Origin: Pedobacter puniceum
GTDB taxonomy: Bacteria > Bacteroidota > Bacteroidia > Sphingobacteriales > Sphingobacteriaceae
Direction of reading: 5' to 3'
Length of the DNA: 64,000 nt
NCBI RefSeq assembly: GCF_009674685.1
Contig: NZ_WKJI01000001.1
Location: 1 to 64,000, forward strand
The notes beneath the pieces are model-generated. The model did no database searches. It worked only from the letters and a program-made list of their open reading frames with translations, and had not been told where the DNA came from. Shown in pieces: positions 53,377 through 64,000 of the stretch (its first letter is position 1; the number at the start of each line of letters is the position of its first letter). A program made the translations under genes and the position numbers.

Positions 53377-53985
53377 ATGGCAAGATATACCGGACCAAAG
53401 TCCAAAATCGCTCGTAAATTCAGAGAGCCAATATTTGGCCCTGATAAGGCATTAGAAAGAAAAAATTATCCTCCTGGGCAACATGGTGCTTCAAAAAGAA
53501 GAGGAAAACAATCTGAATATGCTGTTCAGTTAATGGAGAAACAAAAAGTAAAATACACTTATGGTGTATTAGAAAAGCAATTCTCTAATTTATTTAAGAA
53601 AGCATCTTCAAGAGAAGGTATTACAGGTACGAACTTATTACAACTTTTAGAAGCTCGTTTAGATAACACTGTATATCGTTTAGGCATCGCTCCAACAAGA
53701 TCAGGTGCTCGTCAATTAGTTTCTCACAGACACATCATGGTTAATGGTGAAGTTGTTAATATCCCATCTTATACTTTAAGAGCAGGTGATGTTATTGAAG
53801 TTCGTGAGAAGTCAAAATCACTAGAAGCAATTAGTAACTCGGTAGCTGGCCGTACTATTAATAAACATAACTGGTTAGAATGGGATGCAAAAACCTTAAC
53901 TGGTAAATTATTACAGTATCCAGATCGTGATAGTATTCCTGAAAATATTAAGGAAAACTTAATCGTCGAGTTGTACTCTAAATAA
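53377..53985 (+). CDS. rpsD: 30S ribosomal protein S4
   Basis: [51 protein letters not shown]. Confidence 0.98.
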   Translation: MARYTGPKSKIARKFREPIFGPDKALERKNYPPGQHGASKRRGKQSEYAVQLMEKQKVKYTYGVLEKQFSNLFKKASSREGITGTNLLQLLEARLDNTVYRLGIAPTRSGARQLVSHRHIMVNGEVVNIPSYTLRAGDVIEVREKSKSLEAISNSVAGRTINKHNWLEWDAKTLTGKLLQYPDRDSIPENIKENLIVELYSK

Positions 53986-53997
53986 TGATAAAATGAT

Positions 53998-54029
53998 TAA
54001 TTGCCAATTTCTAACGAAGTTGGCAATTA
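53998..54029 (+). promoter_or_regulatory. Hairpin in rpsD-rpoA spacer
   Basis: TAATTGCCAA / TTGGCAATTA perfect 10-bp stem, 12-nt loop. Confidence 0.6.
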
Positions 54030-54071
54030 GTTGTTTATCTAAGAATTAACGATAAAACATAAGGCAAATAA

Positions 54072-55064
54072 ATGGCAATTTTAGCATTTCAGAAACCTGA
54101 CAAGGTAATTATGCAGAAATCTACAGATTTTGATGGTACGTTTGAATTTCGTCCATTAGAACCTGGTTTTGGTGTTACTATAGGTAACGCTTTAAGAAGA
54201 ATCCTGTTATCTTCATTAGAAGGTTACGCAATTACCTCAGTTCGTTTTTCAGGTGTATCACATGAGTTTTCTACCATCAAAGGTGTGGCAGAAGATGTTG
54301 TAGATATCATCTTAAATTTAAAACAAGTTCGTTTTAAGAAAACAGGCGAGTCTGGTGATTCAGAAAAAATCTTTGTGATTATCAATGGTCAGGAAAGTTT
54401 CAAAGCTGGAGATATTTCTAAGTTCTCTAACAATTTTGAGGTTTTAAACCCTGATTTTGTTATTTGCAACATGGAAGACTCTGTTACCTTAGAGATTGAA
54501 TTAACAATCAACAAAGGTAGAGGATATGTTTCTGCAGAGGAGAATAAAAATGCTGACGCTGTGGTAGGTGTAATTGCAATTGATTCAATTTATACTCCTA
54601 TCAAGAACGTTAAGTACACTATAGAAAACTATCGTGTAGAGCAAAAGACTGACTACGAGAAATTACTTTTAGATATTTCTACTGATGGTTCTATCCATCC
54701 TGAAGAAGCACTTAAAGAGGCTGCTAAAATTTTAATTCAGCACTTTATGTTATTCTCTGATGAGAATTTAGTATTAGAGTCTCAAGCAAAAGAAGAAACT
54801 AAAGAAGTTGATGAGGAAGTTTTACACATGCGTAAAATCTTAAAAACTGAATTGGTTGATTTAGATCTTTCTGTAAGAGCTTTAAATTGCTTAAAAGCGG
54901 CTGATATTCGTTCATTAGCAGAATTGGTTTCTTATGATGTTGCTGATATGTTAAAATTCAGAAACTTTGGTAAGAAATCATTAACAGAGATTCAAGAACT
55001 AGTAAAATCAAAAGGTTTATCTTTTGGTATGAACTTGTCTAAATTTAAATTAGACGAAGAATAA
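54072..55064 (+). CDS. rpoA: DNA-directed RNA polymerase subunit alpha
   Basis: [34 protein letters not shown]; alpha-[19 protein letters not shown]. Confidence 0.98.
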   Translation: MAILAFQKPDKVIMQKSTDFDGTFEFRPLEPGFGVTIGNALRRILLSSLEGYAITSVRFSGVSHEFSTIKGVAEDVVDIILNLKQVRFKKTGESGDSEKIFVIINGQESFKAGDISKFSNNFEVLNPDFVICNMEDSVTLEIELTINKGRGYVSAEENKNADAVVGVIAIDSIYTPIKNVKYTIENYRVEQKTDYEKLLLDISTDGSIHPEEALKEAAKILIQHFMLFSDENLVLESQAKEETKEVDEEVLHMRKILKTELVDLDLSVRALNCLKAADIRSLAELVSYDVADMLKFRNFGKKSLTEIQELVKSKGLSFGMNLSKFKLDEE

Positions 55065-55094
55065 TCTTTCAAAGATTATATAAAAGCGAAAATC

Positions 55095-55142
55095 TCGCAT
55101 AATTCCCGGCTCGCCATAGGGGCTTGAGCTGACGGTATGCGA
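55095..55142 (+). promoter_or_regulatory. Candidate structured leader upstream of rplQ
   Basis: TCGCATA (55095-55101) / TATGCGA (55136-55142) enclosing CGGCTC/GAGCTG. Confidence 0.5.
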
Positions 55143-55156
55143 AAATTAATATAGTA

Positions 55157-55684
55157 ATGAGACACGGAAAAAAAATTAATCATTTAGGTCGTACAGATAG
55201 TCACCGTAAGGCGATGTTATCTAACATGGCATCTTCGCTTATTTTACACAAGCGTATTACTACAACCTTAGCAAAAGCAAAAGCTTTACGTACTTATGTA
55301 GAGCCTATCTTAACTAAGTCTAAAAATGATACTACTCACTCTCGTCGTACAGTATTTCAATTGCTACAAAACAAAGAAGTTGTTACAACTTTATTCCGCG
55401 AGGTAGCTGAGAAAATTGCATCAAGACCAGGTGGTTACACTCGTATCATTAAATTGGGTAATCGTTTAGGTGATAACGCTTCAATGGCTATTGTAGAATT
55501 GGTAGACTTTAATGAGGTTTACGGTGCAGAAGCTAAAGTTGAGAAAAAATCAACTCGTAGAAGAGGTTCTGGTAGTAAAGCTAAAAAAGCTACTCCTGCT
55601 GCGGAGGCAGCGACAGAGGAAGTTGTTGAAGCGCCAGCACAAGAAGAAACTTCTAGCGATTCTTCTGAAGAAGAAAAAGCATAA
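55157..55684 (+). CDS. rplQ: 50S ribosomal protein L17 with acidic/Ala-rich C-terminal tail
   Basis: [45 protein letters not shown]. Confidence 0.98.
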   Translation: MRHGKKINHLGRTDSHRKAMLSNMASSLILHKRITTTLAKAKALRTYVEPILTKSKNDTTHSRRTVFQLLQNKEVVTTLFREVAEKIASRPGGYTRIIKLGNRLGDNASMAIVELVDFNEVYGAEAKVEKKSTRRRGSGSKAKKATPAAEAATEEVVEAPAQEETSSDSSEEEKA

Positions 55685-55700
55685 TTATCCAAATAAGATA

Positions 55701-55738
55701 AACAAAAAGCCCTAACCCTTTGGTTAGGGCTTTTTGTT
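55701..55738 (+). terminator. Terminator of alpha operon
   Basis: AACAAAAAGCCCTAACC / GGTTAGGGCTTTTTGTT perfect 17-bp stem. Confidence 0.9.
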
Positions 55739-55841
55739 TATAGGGCTAAGTAAGATTGTTTACAGTGTTTGAGGTAATTATAAATTGACTAGTATAGTAG
55801 AGTTAAGCAGATTAATAGTAGCAATACCTCATGTAAAATAG

Positions 55842-55904
55842 ACCGGATAGCAATGGTATTGGCGTAGTTTACGAAGCCAATAAGAATGGATAGCCGGACT
55901 AGCG
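55842..55904 (+). repeat. Structured intergenic element, copy 2
   Basis: CCGG..CCGG closing pair; TATTGGC/GCCAATA hairpin; distal GGATAGCCGGACTAGC. Confidence 0.55.
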
Positions 55905-56092
55905 AAAGTGATAAAATACTGCTTTTGCTCTTCAAAATAAAATCTGACAACATGTCATTCAAGGGATGTGTATTTGTCTCAAAAATGTATAGGTTTTAAA
56001 ATAATATATATAAAATCCTGTCAAAATTCTATTGGCATAGGCATTGATAATGTTGGTTTATTAAAGATTTGTAAATAATAAATTTATATAGT

Positions 56093-58003
56093 ATGTCAAA
56101 AATTATTGGTATAGACTTAGGAACAACAAACTCTTGTGTTGCAGTAATGGAGGGTAATGAGCCTGTAGTTATAGCAAACAGCGAGGGAAAGCGTACAACA
56201 CCATCAATTGTAGCATTTGTTGAAGGTGGTGAGCGTAAAGTTGGTGATCCTGCAAAACGCCAGGCTATTACTAACCCTACTAAGACTATTTATTCTGTAA
56301 AGCGTTTTATGGGTAACAGCTTTGATGAAGTTACTAAAGAGGTTGGACGTGTTCCTTACAAAGTTGTAAAAGGAGATAACAACACTCCACGTGTGGAGAT
56401 TGATGATAGAAAATATACGCCTCAAGAAATTTCTGCTATGACACTTCAGAAAATGAAGAAGACAGCTGAAGATTTCTTAGGTACTGAAGTTACTGAAGCC
56501 GTTATTACAGTTCCTGCTTATTTCAATGATGCACAAAGACAAGCTACTAAAGAGGCTGGTGAAATTGCAGGATTGAAAGTAAGAAGAATTATTAATGAGC
56601 CTACCGCTGCGGCTTTAGCTTATGGTTTAGATAAAACCAATAAGGATATGAAAATTGTTGTGTTTGACTGCGGTGGTGGTACACACGACGTTTCTATCTT
56701 AGAGTTGGGTGATGGTGTGTTTGAAGTAAAATCTACTGATGGTGATACCCATTTAGGTGGTGATGATTTTGATCAAGTAATTATTGATTGGTTAGCAGAA
56801 GAGTTTAAAGCTGAAAATGGAATGGATTTAACTAAAGATCCTATGGCTTTACAACGTTTGAAAGAAGCTGCTGAAAAAGCGAAAATTGAGCTTTCTAGTG
56901 GTACTTCAACTGAGATAAATTTACCTTATATTACTGCTGATGCTACCGGACCTAAGCACTTGGTACGCAACTTATCTAGAGCAAAATTCGAATCGTTAGC
57001 TAGCGATTTAATTAAGCGTACTATTGAGCCTTGTAAGTCGGCTTTGAAAAATGCTGGTTTATCAACTTCTGATATTGATGAAATTATCTTAGTAGGAGGT
57101 TCTACTCGTATCCCGGCCATACAGGAAGCGGTTGAGAAGTTTTTTGGTAAAGCACCTTCTAAAGGTGTTAACCCAGATGAGGTTGTAGCGATTGGTGCAG
57201 CTATCCAAGGTGGCGTTTTAACTGGTGAGGTTAAAGATGTATTGTTATTAGATGTTACTCCGCTTTCTTTAGGTATTGAAACTATGGGTGGTGTGATGAC
57301 AAAACTAATTGAAGCTAATACAACCATCCCTACTAAAAAATCAGAGACTTTCTCTACTGCATCAGACAATCAGCCTTCTGTAGAGATTCATATTTTACAG
57401 GGTGAGCGTCCAATGGCAAAAGATAACAGAACTATAGGGCGTTTCCATTTGGATGGTATACCACCAGCGCCAAGAGGAGTTCCTCAAATTGAAGTAACTT
57501 TTGATATTGATGCTAATGGTATTTTACACGTAGGCGCTAAAGATAAAGCAACAGGTAAAGAGCAAAAAATAAGAATTGAAGCATCTTCTGGATTATCTGA
57601 CGAGGAAATCAAGAAAATGAAAGAAGAGGCAGAAAGAAATGCGGAAGCAGATAAACAAGCAAAAGAAGAAGCAGATAAGATTAATGCCGCTGATGCACTT
57701 GTATTCTCTACAGAGAAACAATTGAAAGAGTATGGTGATAAAATCCCTGCTGATAAAAAAGGAGCTATTGAAGATGCTCTGAAAGCACTTAAGGATGCTT
57801 ACGCAGCTAAGAACTTTGCTGATATAGATGCCGCTTCTGAGAAATTAAATACAGCTTGGGCTGCTGCTTCTGAGGATATGTATAAAGCAGGGGCTGGAGC
57901 AGAAGGACAAGCACAAGGTGCGCCTCAAGACAATGCTTCAGCTGGTGCTGATGATGTTACTGATGTAGACTTTGAAGAAGTAAAAGACGAGGATAAGAAG
58001 TAA
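56093..58003 (+). CDS. dnaK: Molecular chaperone DnaK
   Basis: [33 protein letters not shown], substrate-binding domain, [16 protein letters not shown]. Confidence 0.98.
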   Translation: MSKIIGIDLGTTNSCVAVMEGNEPVVIANSEGKRTTPSIVAFVEGGERKVGDPAKRQAITNPTKTIYSVKRFMGNSFDEVTKEVGRVPYKVVKGDNNTPRVEIDDRKYTPQEISAMTLQKMKKTAEDFLGTEVTEAVITVPAYFNDAQRQATKEAGEIAGLKVRRIINEPTAAALAYGLDKTNKDMKIVVFDCGGGTHDVSILELGDGVFEVKSTDGDTHLGGDDFDQVIIDWLAEEFKAENGMDLTKDPMALQRLKEAAEKAKIELSSGTSTEINLPYITADATGPKHLVRNLSRAKFESLASDLIKRTIEPCKSALKNAGLSTSDIDEIILVGGSTRIPAIQEAVEKFFGKAPSKGVNPDEVVAIGAAIQGGVLTGEVKDVLLLDVTPLSLGIETMGGVMTKLIEANTTIPTKKSETFSTASDNQPSVEIHILQGERPMAKDNRTIGRFHLDGIPPAPRGVPQIEVTFDIDANGILHVGAKDKATGKEQKIRIEASSGLSDEEIKKMKEEAERNAEADKQAKEEADKINAADALVFSTEKQLKEYGDKIPADKKGAIEDALKALKDAYAAKNFADIDAASEKLNTAWAAASEDMYKAGAGAEGQAQGAPQDNASAGADDVTDVDFEEVKDEDKK

Positions 58004-58020
58004 TAGTTTACTGATGAAGA

Positions 58021-58058
58021 GAAAAGCCTGATTGAATTTCAATCAGGCTTTTCTTTTT
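58021..58058 (+). terminator. Terminator of dnaK
   Basis: GAAAAGCCTGATTGA / TCAATCAGGCTTTTC then TTTTTT. Confidence 0.9.
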
Positions 58059-58078
58059 TATATTATTTGATATTATTA

Positions 58079-58978
58079 CTACCAAAGTTTGCTAGGATAA
58101 ACACCAGTTGCAACTAGTTTATTGATGCTTTCTTGTACAATAGGTTTATCTTCTTTATAAGTAACACCAAACCATTTTTCATCAGTTGGGATAACTTTAA
58201 AAGATGCTTCTTTAGATTTGATGAGATAATCTGCAATTAAAGGGATAAAGAATTCTGCTTTTGGTTTATCTTGATTCTCCTCAACAAATTGTTTGAAAAG
58301 TTTTTCTGCAATAGGAAAAACAGAAGGAGTAAATCCCCAAAAATTCATAGAAACTGGAGTAGAAGCTGAAAGCTCTACTTTCTCATCGTTTTCTTCGTAA
58401 TAAATTTTGCCATTTTCTGGATAAACTTTAGTACGCTCATTAATAGCTGCAAGTTCGCCGCTATCGTTGGTTTGGCAAACACCTCTAGAAACAGCACCGT
58501 TTTCTGATAAAGTGTTTCCAATTTTGTAACCTACCATACAATATTTATCTTCAGCAGATTCGTTATTTAAGAATTGAACCATTTTTTCAAATGCTTCAAA
58601 ACCATAGTAGTCATCTGCGTTAATTACGCAAAATGGTTCATTAATTTGATTTTTAGATTCTAAGATAGCATGACCGGTTCCCCAAGGCTTTTCTCTATAG
58701 ATGTCTTTATCTATACCGTATTTTTTTAAATCAAAAGTTTGAAAAACATAATCGGTTTCTACTTTTCCTTTTAGTTTAGGTTCAAAAATAGCCTTGAAGT
58801 TCTCTGCAAACTCTTCACGAATGATGAAAGAGATTTTGCCAAATCCAGCATTTATAGCATCGTAAATAGAATAGTCAATAATGGTTTCTCCATTAGGACC
58901 AAATCCATCAATTTGTTTCATACTGCCATAACGGCTGGCCATCCCTGCGGCTAAGATTAATAAAGTAGGTTTTTTCAT
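58079..58978 (-). CDS. Nucleotidyltransferase / NDP-sugar pyrophosphorylase-like protein
   Basis: LILAAGMASRYGSMKQIDGFGPNGETIIDYSIYDA; INADDYYG. Confidence 0.9.
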   Translation of the reverse strand: MKKPTLLILAAGMASRYGSMKQIDGFGPNGETIIDYSIYDAINAGFGKISFIIREEFAENFKAIFEPKLKGKVETDYVFQTFDLKKYGIDKDIYREKPWGTGHAILESKNQINEPFCVINADDYYGFEAFEKMVQFLNNESAEDKYCMVGYKIGNTLSENGAVSRGVCQTNDSGELAAINERTKVYPENGKIYYEENDEKVELSASTPVSMNFWGFTPSVFPIAEKLFKQFVEENQDKPKAEFFIPLIADYLIKSKEASFKVIPTDEKWFGVTYKEDKPIVQESINKLVATGVYPSKLW

Positions 58979-59143
58979 ATAAATTATAGTTCTTACCCAT
59001 CTTTTCTGGGTAGCTTAAAAATTGCTCTAAATTAAAAAATTATTCTATGTTAAAGGCAAAACTTCTTGAAAGCGTTCATGTTAAATTCAACGTTCTATAG
59101 CTTTGCAATTCTCTTGCCTAAAATTGAAAAATAAGTTGGAAAA

Positions 59144-61633
59144 TTATTTTTTTAAAGAGCTGTTGATTTGTTTAATACTTTCTCTTTTGTCCTTAACATA
59201 AGTTTTTAACCAAGTATCCATTTCCCATAACATATGTAGTACAGATTCTTTGGCTCTATAACTATGCGCCTCATTAGGTAATAAAACAAACCTACTTGTA
59301 GCACCATGACCTTTTAATGCACTAAAAAATCTTTCACTTTGTATAGGAAATGTACCCGAATTATCATCCGCTTCGCCGTGTATAAGAAGTAAAGGTGTTT
59401 TAAGTTTATCAGCATAAGAAAAAGGAGACATTTTATAATAAACATCTGGGCTTTCCCAATAGGTTCTTTCCTCTGCTTGGAAACCAAAAGGGGTAAGGGT
59501 TCTATTGTAAGCACCACTTCTAGCAATGCCAGCTGCAAATAAATTGGTATGGGCCAGTAAATTTGCGGTCATAAACGCTCCGTATGAATGACCGCCAATA
59601 GCTACTCTTTTAGGATCTCCGATGCCTAAATCATTTAATTTCTGAATAGCCGCTTGTGCATTTTCTTTTAATTGTTCAATGAAAGTATCATTTGGCTGGT
59701 CGTTACTTTCGCCAACAATAGGCATATCTGCATTATCTAAAACGGCAAAGCCTTGTGTAACCCAAAATATAGGAGAGGCCCAAGATATACGGGTAAATTG
59801 ATAGGGAGAGCCTTTAACCTGACCTGCAGCAGCAGCCGTTTTAAATTCACGAGGGTAAGCCCACATCAATACGGGTAGTCTGCCTTGCGAAACCTGATAG
59901 TCTTTAGGTAAATATAAAGTAGCATTTAAATTCAATCCATCTGCTCTTTTATAGCTGATAGGTTTTTTTATTACACCAAAAAGCTCAGGATTTGGATTTG
60001 GAAAAAAAGTTAGTTGTGTTTGGTTTCTTCTATTTAAATCAATGCTGTAATAGTTTGCAGGTTCTATATTAGATTCTCTACTGATGATGAGCTTATTTTG
60101 ATTGGTAAAATAAATAGGCCTTTCATAAAAGGGTGCTTTAGATCTAAAAAGCGTATCTGTAACTTTAGTTTTAACATTAAATTTTAATAGAAATGGTCTG
60201 TTTCCGATAGATGAAGCGCCTTCTGATATAGAAAAGATATTGATATTGCTAGGATCTGTAACTCTTTTAAGAGAATTATATTCTAGTAATAATACGTTCT
60301 TGTTAAACTCATTTTTAACTGTCACAAATTGTCCAGGGTCACTATATGCATCTTCGTAATACCTATCCCAAAGGTTAACACGATAGCTTAGATTTCCAGG
60401 TTTAATAAAAACACGACGCTCTGCTCTGGTTTTCCACCATCTTTCTGTAACAATAGCAATTTGATCATCTCCCCAAACAATATCATTAAATCTTAAATAG
60501 CAGGAGGTTAATTTTACAGGTTTATCATCGCTCATTAAATTTTGCATATACACAATATCTCTGATAGAAACCCGCTCTGACGGGTCTCCTTGGTCTTGTG
60601 CTTCTACCCAAATATAAGTTTGGGGCTTATCTGCTCTCCATTGAAATTCCCGTGGACCTTTTATTACAGCGTCAAAGCCAGAAGGTAATTTATCTGCTAG
60701 AGGTACCTGAGCAAGTTTTTTTGTGAGCTTGCCATATTTGTCGAAAATTTCAACATCGTAAGGGAATCTGCTTACAGGTACATAATAAGAATAAGGTTTG
60801 TTAACGGTCCAAACCATCACCATATTACCATCTGGCGAGAAGCTAAAGTTCTTGTAAATGCCAGGTCTATTAAAATTTACGGCTTGCCCGTTAAGGTAAA
60901 CCATTTTAATTTGCGATGTTAAATAATAATCAAACAGCAATTCGTCATATTGATTTTTAAGTAAATCTTGATAAGTTCTGGCTGGAGATTTTTCACCTAA
61001 ATTTTCTGTGATGATTGGACCATCTGGTGTGAAATCTTGTTCTGGAAGTGCTTTGCGGTTGTCTAAATTAAATTTAGCTAAGATGGCAGTACCATCTGGC
61101 GTCCATTCCATTAGTTTTCCGTAAGTGTCATTTAAAGAAAAGTTAGTTAATCTTTGTGCTATACCAGTGCTGGTAGATGCTGTCCAGAGTTGTGTTTCAT
61201 TATCTAAAAATACTGCAAATGCTAGCTGATTTTCTATTGGAGAGAATACTAAATGACCAACCTGTGCATCTTTTGGAAGTCCTGTAATAGGAAACTCCTT
61301 AGAAGATTCAATGTTTTTAATTGTTACTGAAGAATATTTTGAAGTACCATTATTACTGCTATTAGTTGCGTTGATACGTAAACCTGCAAGTTTTAATAAA
61401 GGTTGAGAAATTTCTTTGATGGAAGGATAGCCTGGTTCTTGTAAAATAGCCATGTATTTGCCTTTACCACTAATCACGATATTTCTGTTTACCGTATTCT
61501 CTATGATGCTAGCAATTTCTTTTGGTGGTTTTTGGTAGCCACTAATATTTTGGGCTACTGCTTTAAAAGCAAACAAAGCCGAAATAATAAATATTCCGGC
61601 TGTAGTTAAATTTTTTTTGGCTCTAATGTTCAT
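59144..61633 (-). CDS. S9-family prolyl oligopeptidase-like (glutamyl endopeptidase-like) exported peptidase
   Basis: Signal peptide; beta-propeller-like N-domain; GHSYGAFMTANLLAHT; LLIHGEADDNSGTFPIQSERFF. Confidence 0.9.
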   Translation of the reverse strand: MNIRAKKNLTTAGIFIISALFAFKAVAQNISGYQKPPKEIASIIENTVNRNIVISGKGKYMAILQEPGYPSIKEISQPLLKLAGLRINATNSSNNGTSKYSSVTIKNIESSKEFPITGLPKDAQVGHLVFSPIENQLAFAVFLDNETQLWTASTSTGIAQRLTNFSLNDTYGKLMEWTPDGTAILAKFNLDNRKALPEQDFTPDGPIITENLGEKSPARTYQDLLKNQYDELLFDYYLTSQIKMVYLNGQAVNFNRPGIYKNFSFSPDGNMVMVWTVNKPYSYYVPVSRFPYDVEIFDKYGKLTKKLAQVPLADKLPSGFDAVIKGPREFQWRADKPQTYIWVEAQDQGDPSERVSIRDIVYMQNLMSDDKPVKLTSCYLRFNDIVWGDDQIAIVTERWWKTRAERRVFIKPGNLSYRVNLWDRYYEDAYSDPGQFVTVKNEFNKNVLLLEYNSLKRVTDPSNINIFSISEGASSIGNRPFLLKFNVKTKVTDTLFRSKAPFYERPIYFTNQNKLIISRESNIEPANYYSIDLNRRNQTQLTFFPNPNPELFGVIKKPISYKRADGLNLNATLYLPKDYQVSQGRLPVLMWAYPREFKTAAAAGQVKGSPYQFTRISWASPIFWVTQGFAVLDNADMPIVGESNDQPNDTFIEQLKENAQAAIQKLNDLGIGDPKRVAIGGHSYGAFMTANLLAHTNLFAAGIARSGAYNRTLTPFGFQAEERTYWESPDVYYKMSPFSYADKLKTPLLLIHGEADDNSGTFPIQSERFFSALKGHGATSRFVLLPNEAHSYRAKESVLHMLWEMDTWLKTYVKDKRESIKQINSSLKK

Positions 61634-62742
61634 TACTTGATGTATCTGAAATCTTGATTCTTTTTAATATTTAACAACGATTGATAGATGAGTTTAATTA
61701 CATTGTCTACATCATCTTTGTGAACCATTTCTACCGTTGTATGCATATACCTTAAGGGTAAAGAAATTAAAGCTGATACCACACCATCATTAGAATAAGC
61801 AAAGGCATCTGTATCTGTACCAGTAGAGCGAGACGAAGCTTGTCTTTGGAAAGGAATATCGTTTTTAACAGCGCTATCAATTAAAAGCTTGTTAAGGTTG
61901 TTATGTACCGCAGGGGCATAAGAAATAACAGGCCCTTTTCCGCAGGCCAATTCACCTTGAGTAATTTTACTAATCATAGGTGTAGTGGTATCATGCGTTA
62001 CATCGGTAATTATAGCCACGTTTGGTTTTATTTTATGTGCTATCATTTCTGCGCCTCTTAAACCAATTTCTTCTTGTACAGCGTTTACGATATATAATCC
62101 AAACGGTAATTTAACTTTGTTTTCATGTAAAAGTCTTGCAACTTCAGCAATCATAAAGCCACCAACGCGGTTATCTAGTGCTCTTCCAACATAATAACGG
62201 TCGTTAAGCACCATAAATTCATCTTCATAAGTGATTACACAACCTACATGTATGCCTAATTTCTCAACTTCTTCTTTTGAAGTACAGCCACAATCAAGAA
62301 AAATATTTTTTAGTTGAGGAGTTTCTTCTTTCTCACCACCATGACGAGTATGTATTGCCGGCCATCCAAAAACAGCTTTTACTATTCCTTTTTCTGTATG
62401 GATATTCACTCTTTTAGAAGGCGCTATTTGATGATCTGAACCCCCATTTCTGATAACATAAATTAAACCATCACTAGTGATATAGTTTACAAACCAAGAA
62501 ATCTCATCGGCATGAGCTTCTATAACCACTTTATAGTCTGCTTTAGGATTAATTACACCAACTGCAGTACCATAATTATCTACATAATGCTCGTCTATAT
62601 ATGGTTTTAGGTAGTCTAACCATATTTTTTGTCCTTCCCACTCAAAACCTGTAGGAGATGGGTTATTGATATATTGTTCTAAAAATGCTAGTGATTTTTT
62701 ATTTACTACTTCTACTTTCTTCTGCTCTTTTTTCTTAGCCAT
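61633..62742 (-). CDS. M42-family metallopeptidase
   Basis: IEAHADEISWFV, ALDNRVGGFM, NAVQEEIGLRGAE. Confidence 0.94.
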   Translation of the reverse strand: MAKKKEQKKVEVVNKKSLAFLEQYINNPSPTGFEWEGQKIWLDYLKPYIDEHYVDNYGTAVGVINPKADYKVVIEAHADEISWFVNYITSDGLIYVIRNGGSDHQIAPSKRVNIHTEKGIVKAVFGWPAIHTRHGGEKEETPQLKNIFLDCGCTSKEEVEKLGIHVGCVITYEDEFMVLNDRYYVGRALDNRVGGFMIAEVARLLHENKVKLPFGLYIVNAVQEEIGLRGAEMIAHKIKPNVAIITDVTHDTTTPMISKITQGELACGKGPVISYAPAVHNNLNKLLIDSAVKNDIPFQRQASSRSTGTDTDAFAYSNDGVVSALISLPLRYMHTTVEMVHKDDVDNVIKLIYQSLLNIKKNQDFRYIK

Positions 62743-62789
62743 ATTGATATAAAAATGTTTAAAGCAAATATATTATTTACTTATTTGTA

Positions 62790-63209
62790 TTAGTTTAATC
62801 TTTTTTCCATGATAATGTAATCAATACCTTTTCTGGTAAAAGCCTCCTCAGTTTCAGTAAAACCAAATTGTTTGTAGAAACTAATAGCACTTAATCTTGC
62901 ATTACACCAAATTAAAGTTTTGCCTTGGCTTTTTGCTAAATCTATGGTAAAGTTCATTAATGCTTTTCCAAATCCCTTCCCTTGATACTCCTTTAAAGTG
63001 GCAAATTTCCTGAACTGTACAGATGAACCCTTATCAAAAACAGATAGTATAGAAACCAATTTATTATCCGTGAAAACGCCAAAATGTAGTCCGTAATAAT
63101 CTTCTTTAAGTTTAATGTCTGATATAGGACTGCCTGGATAAAGTTCTTTTTGTCTGATATCCCAAGTAAGTTCTGGGGTAATTTGTTCAATGGTAAAGTT
63201 TGGTGTCAT
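62790..63209 (-). CDS. GNAT family N-acetyltransferase
   Basis: FATLKEYQGKGFGKALMNFTIDLAKSQGKTLIWCNAR. Confidence 0.93.
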   Translation of the reverse strand: MTPNFTIEQITPELTWDIRQKELYPGSPISDIKLKEDYYGLHFGVFTDNKLVSILSVFDKGSSVQFRKFATLKEYQGKGFGKALMNFTIDLAKSQGKTLIWCNARLSAISFYKQFGFTETEEAFTRKGIDYIIMEKRLN

Positions 63210-63247
63210 AATTCTGAGCTTAAAATATCACATGAGTTTAAAATTAT

Positions 63248-64000
63248 TTATAGCGGGATGTTGCCGTGTTTTTTACGTGGCTTTTGCACCACTTTGTTTT
63301 CTAACATTTTAAAAGATTTTATCAATTTTATTCTGGTTTCTGCTGGTTCTATAACTTCATCGATAAAACCTCTTTCTGCTGCCCGATAAGGGTTGGCAAA
63401 TAAATCAGAATATTCTTTTTCTTTCTCTAGCCATTTTTCTTGCGGATTTTCTGCCGTACTGATTTCTTTTTTAAAGATAATCTCTGCTGCTCCTTTAGCT
63501 CCCATAACAGCAATTTCAGCACTTGGCCAAGCAAAATTCATGTCTGCGGCAATGTGTTTAGAATTCATCACATCGTAAGCACCACCATAAGCTTTTCTGA
63601 GAATAACGGTTATACGCGGAACGGTGGCCTCGCTAAAAGCAAACAATAATTTAGCTCCATTAGTGATGATAGCATTCCATTCTTGGTCTGTACCGGGTAA
63701 AAAGCCAGGTACATCTTCAAAAACCAGAAGTGGGATATTAAAACAATCACAAAAACGAACAAAGCGAGCCGCTTTTTTTGATGAATTGATATCTAAAACA
63801 CCCGCAAGAAATGCTGGCTGATTAGCAATGATACCTATGCTTTTTCCTGCTAGCCTAGCAAAACCTACCACAATGTTTTCTGCATAATCTTTATGAACTT
63901 CCATAAAGGATTGTTCATCTATAACTTCATCTATAATGGTTCTTACATCGTATGGCTGTTGTATGTTTTCTGGAAGTATGGTGTTGAGTTTCTCTCTTCT
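63248..64000 (-). CDS. Acyl-CoA (propionyl-CoA-type) carboxylase beta subunit, 5' end beyond window
   Basis: Frame stays open to window end; PAFLAGVLDINSSKKAARFVRFCDCFNIPLLVFEDVPGFLPGTDQEW, RKAYGGAYDVMNSK. Confidence 0.95.
   Translation of the reverse strand, partial: RREKLNTILPENIQQPYDVRTIIDEVIDEQSFMEVHKDYAENIVVGFARLAGKSIGIIANQPAFLAGVLDINSSKKAARFVRFCDCFNIPLLVFEDVPGFLPGTDQEWNAIITNGAKLLFAFSEATVPRITVILRKAYGGAYDVMNSKHIAADMNFAWPSAEIAVMGAKGAAEIIFKKEISTAENPQEKWLEKEKEYSDLFANPYRAAERGFIDEVIEPAETRIKLIKSFKMLENKVVQKPRKKHGNIPL

Noticed and set aside
55512-55715. 67-aa ORF overlapping rplQ
   Set aside because: Out-of-frame reading of the repetitive L17 tail; K/L-rich artefact.
56926-57369. 147-aa antisense ORF in dnaK
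   Set aside because: Long antisense frame is a codon-usage effect over a conserved chaperone gene; no independent support.

Overview
AT-rich Bacteroidetes chromosome window, most likely Sphingobacteriales (Pedobacter-like) judging from gene content, T9SS-type secretion and TAnnTTTG promoters. It opens with a 5S rRNA. Next comes a mostly housekeeping block: acyl-ACP desaturase, aconitase, TolC/HlyD efflux, gpsA, sucD, msrB, two rlpA, an ABC exporter, truA, a DEAD helicase, fabG, dapA, ligA, a LytS/LytTR two-component system with a LiaF-like protein, ald and others. The second half holds the str/S10/spc/alpha ribosomal superoperon (rpsL to rplQ), then dnaK, an NTP transferase, two peptidases and a partial acyl-CoA carboxylase subunit. 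rpmD, rpmJ and a 41-aa ORF are real or plausible genes absent from the ORF track. The points most worth following up are: (1) a non-ribosomal insertion between rpsJ and rplC carrying an XRE-Fic protein and a dehydrogenase resembling fungal TYR1; (2) a coiled-coil membrane-protein gene in that insertion interrupted by a single in-frame TAA at the start of its TM helix; (3) two copies of a structured intergenic element (33559-33634 and 55842-55904); (4) long inverted repeats on both sides of fusA; (5) hairpins in three alpha-operon spacers; (6) a promoter -7 motif in the loop of a perfect 14-bp hairpin between rpsN and rpsH. I see no CRISPR array, prophage, transposase or clear defence island. 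No search or folding was run; family names come from recognising motifs in the translations.
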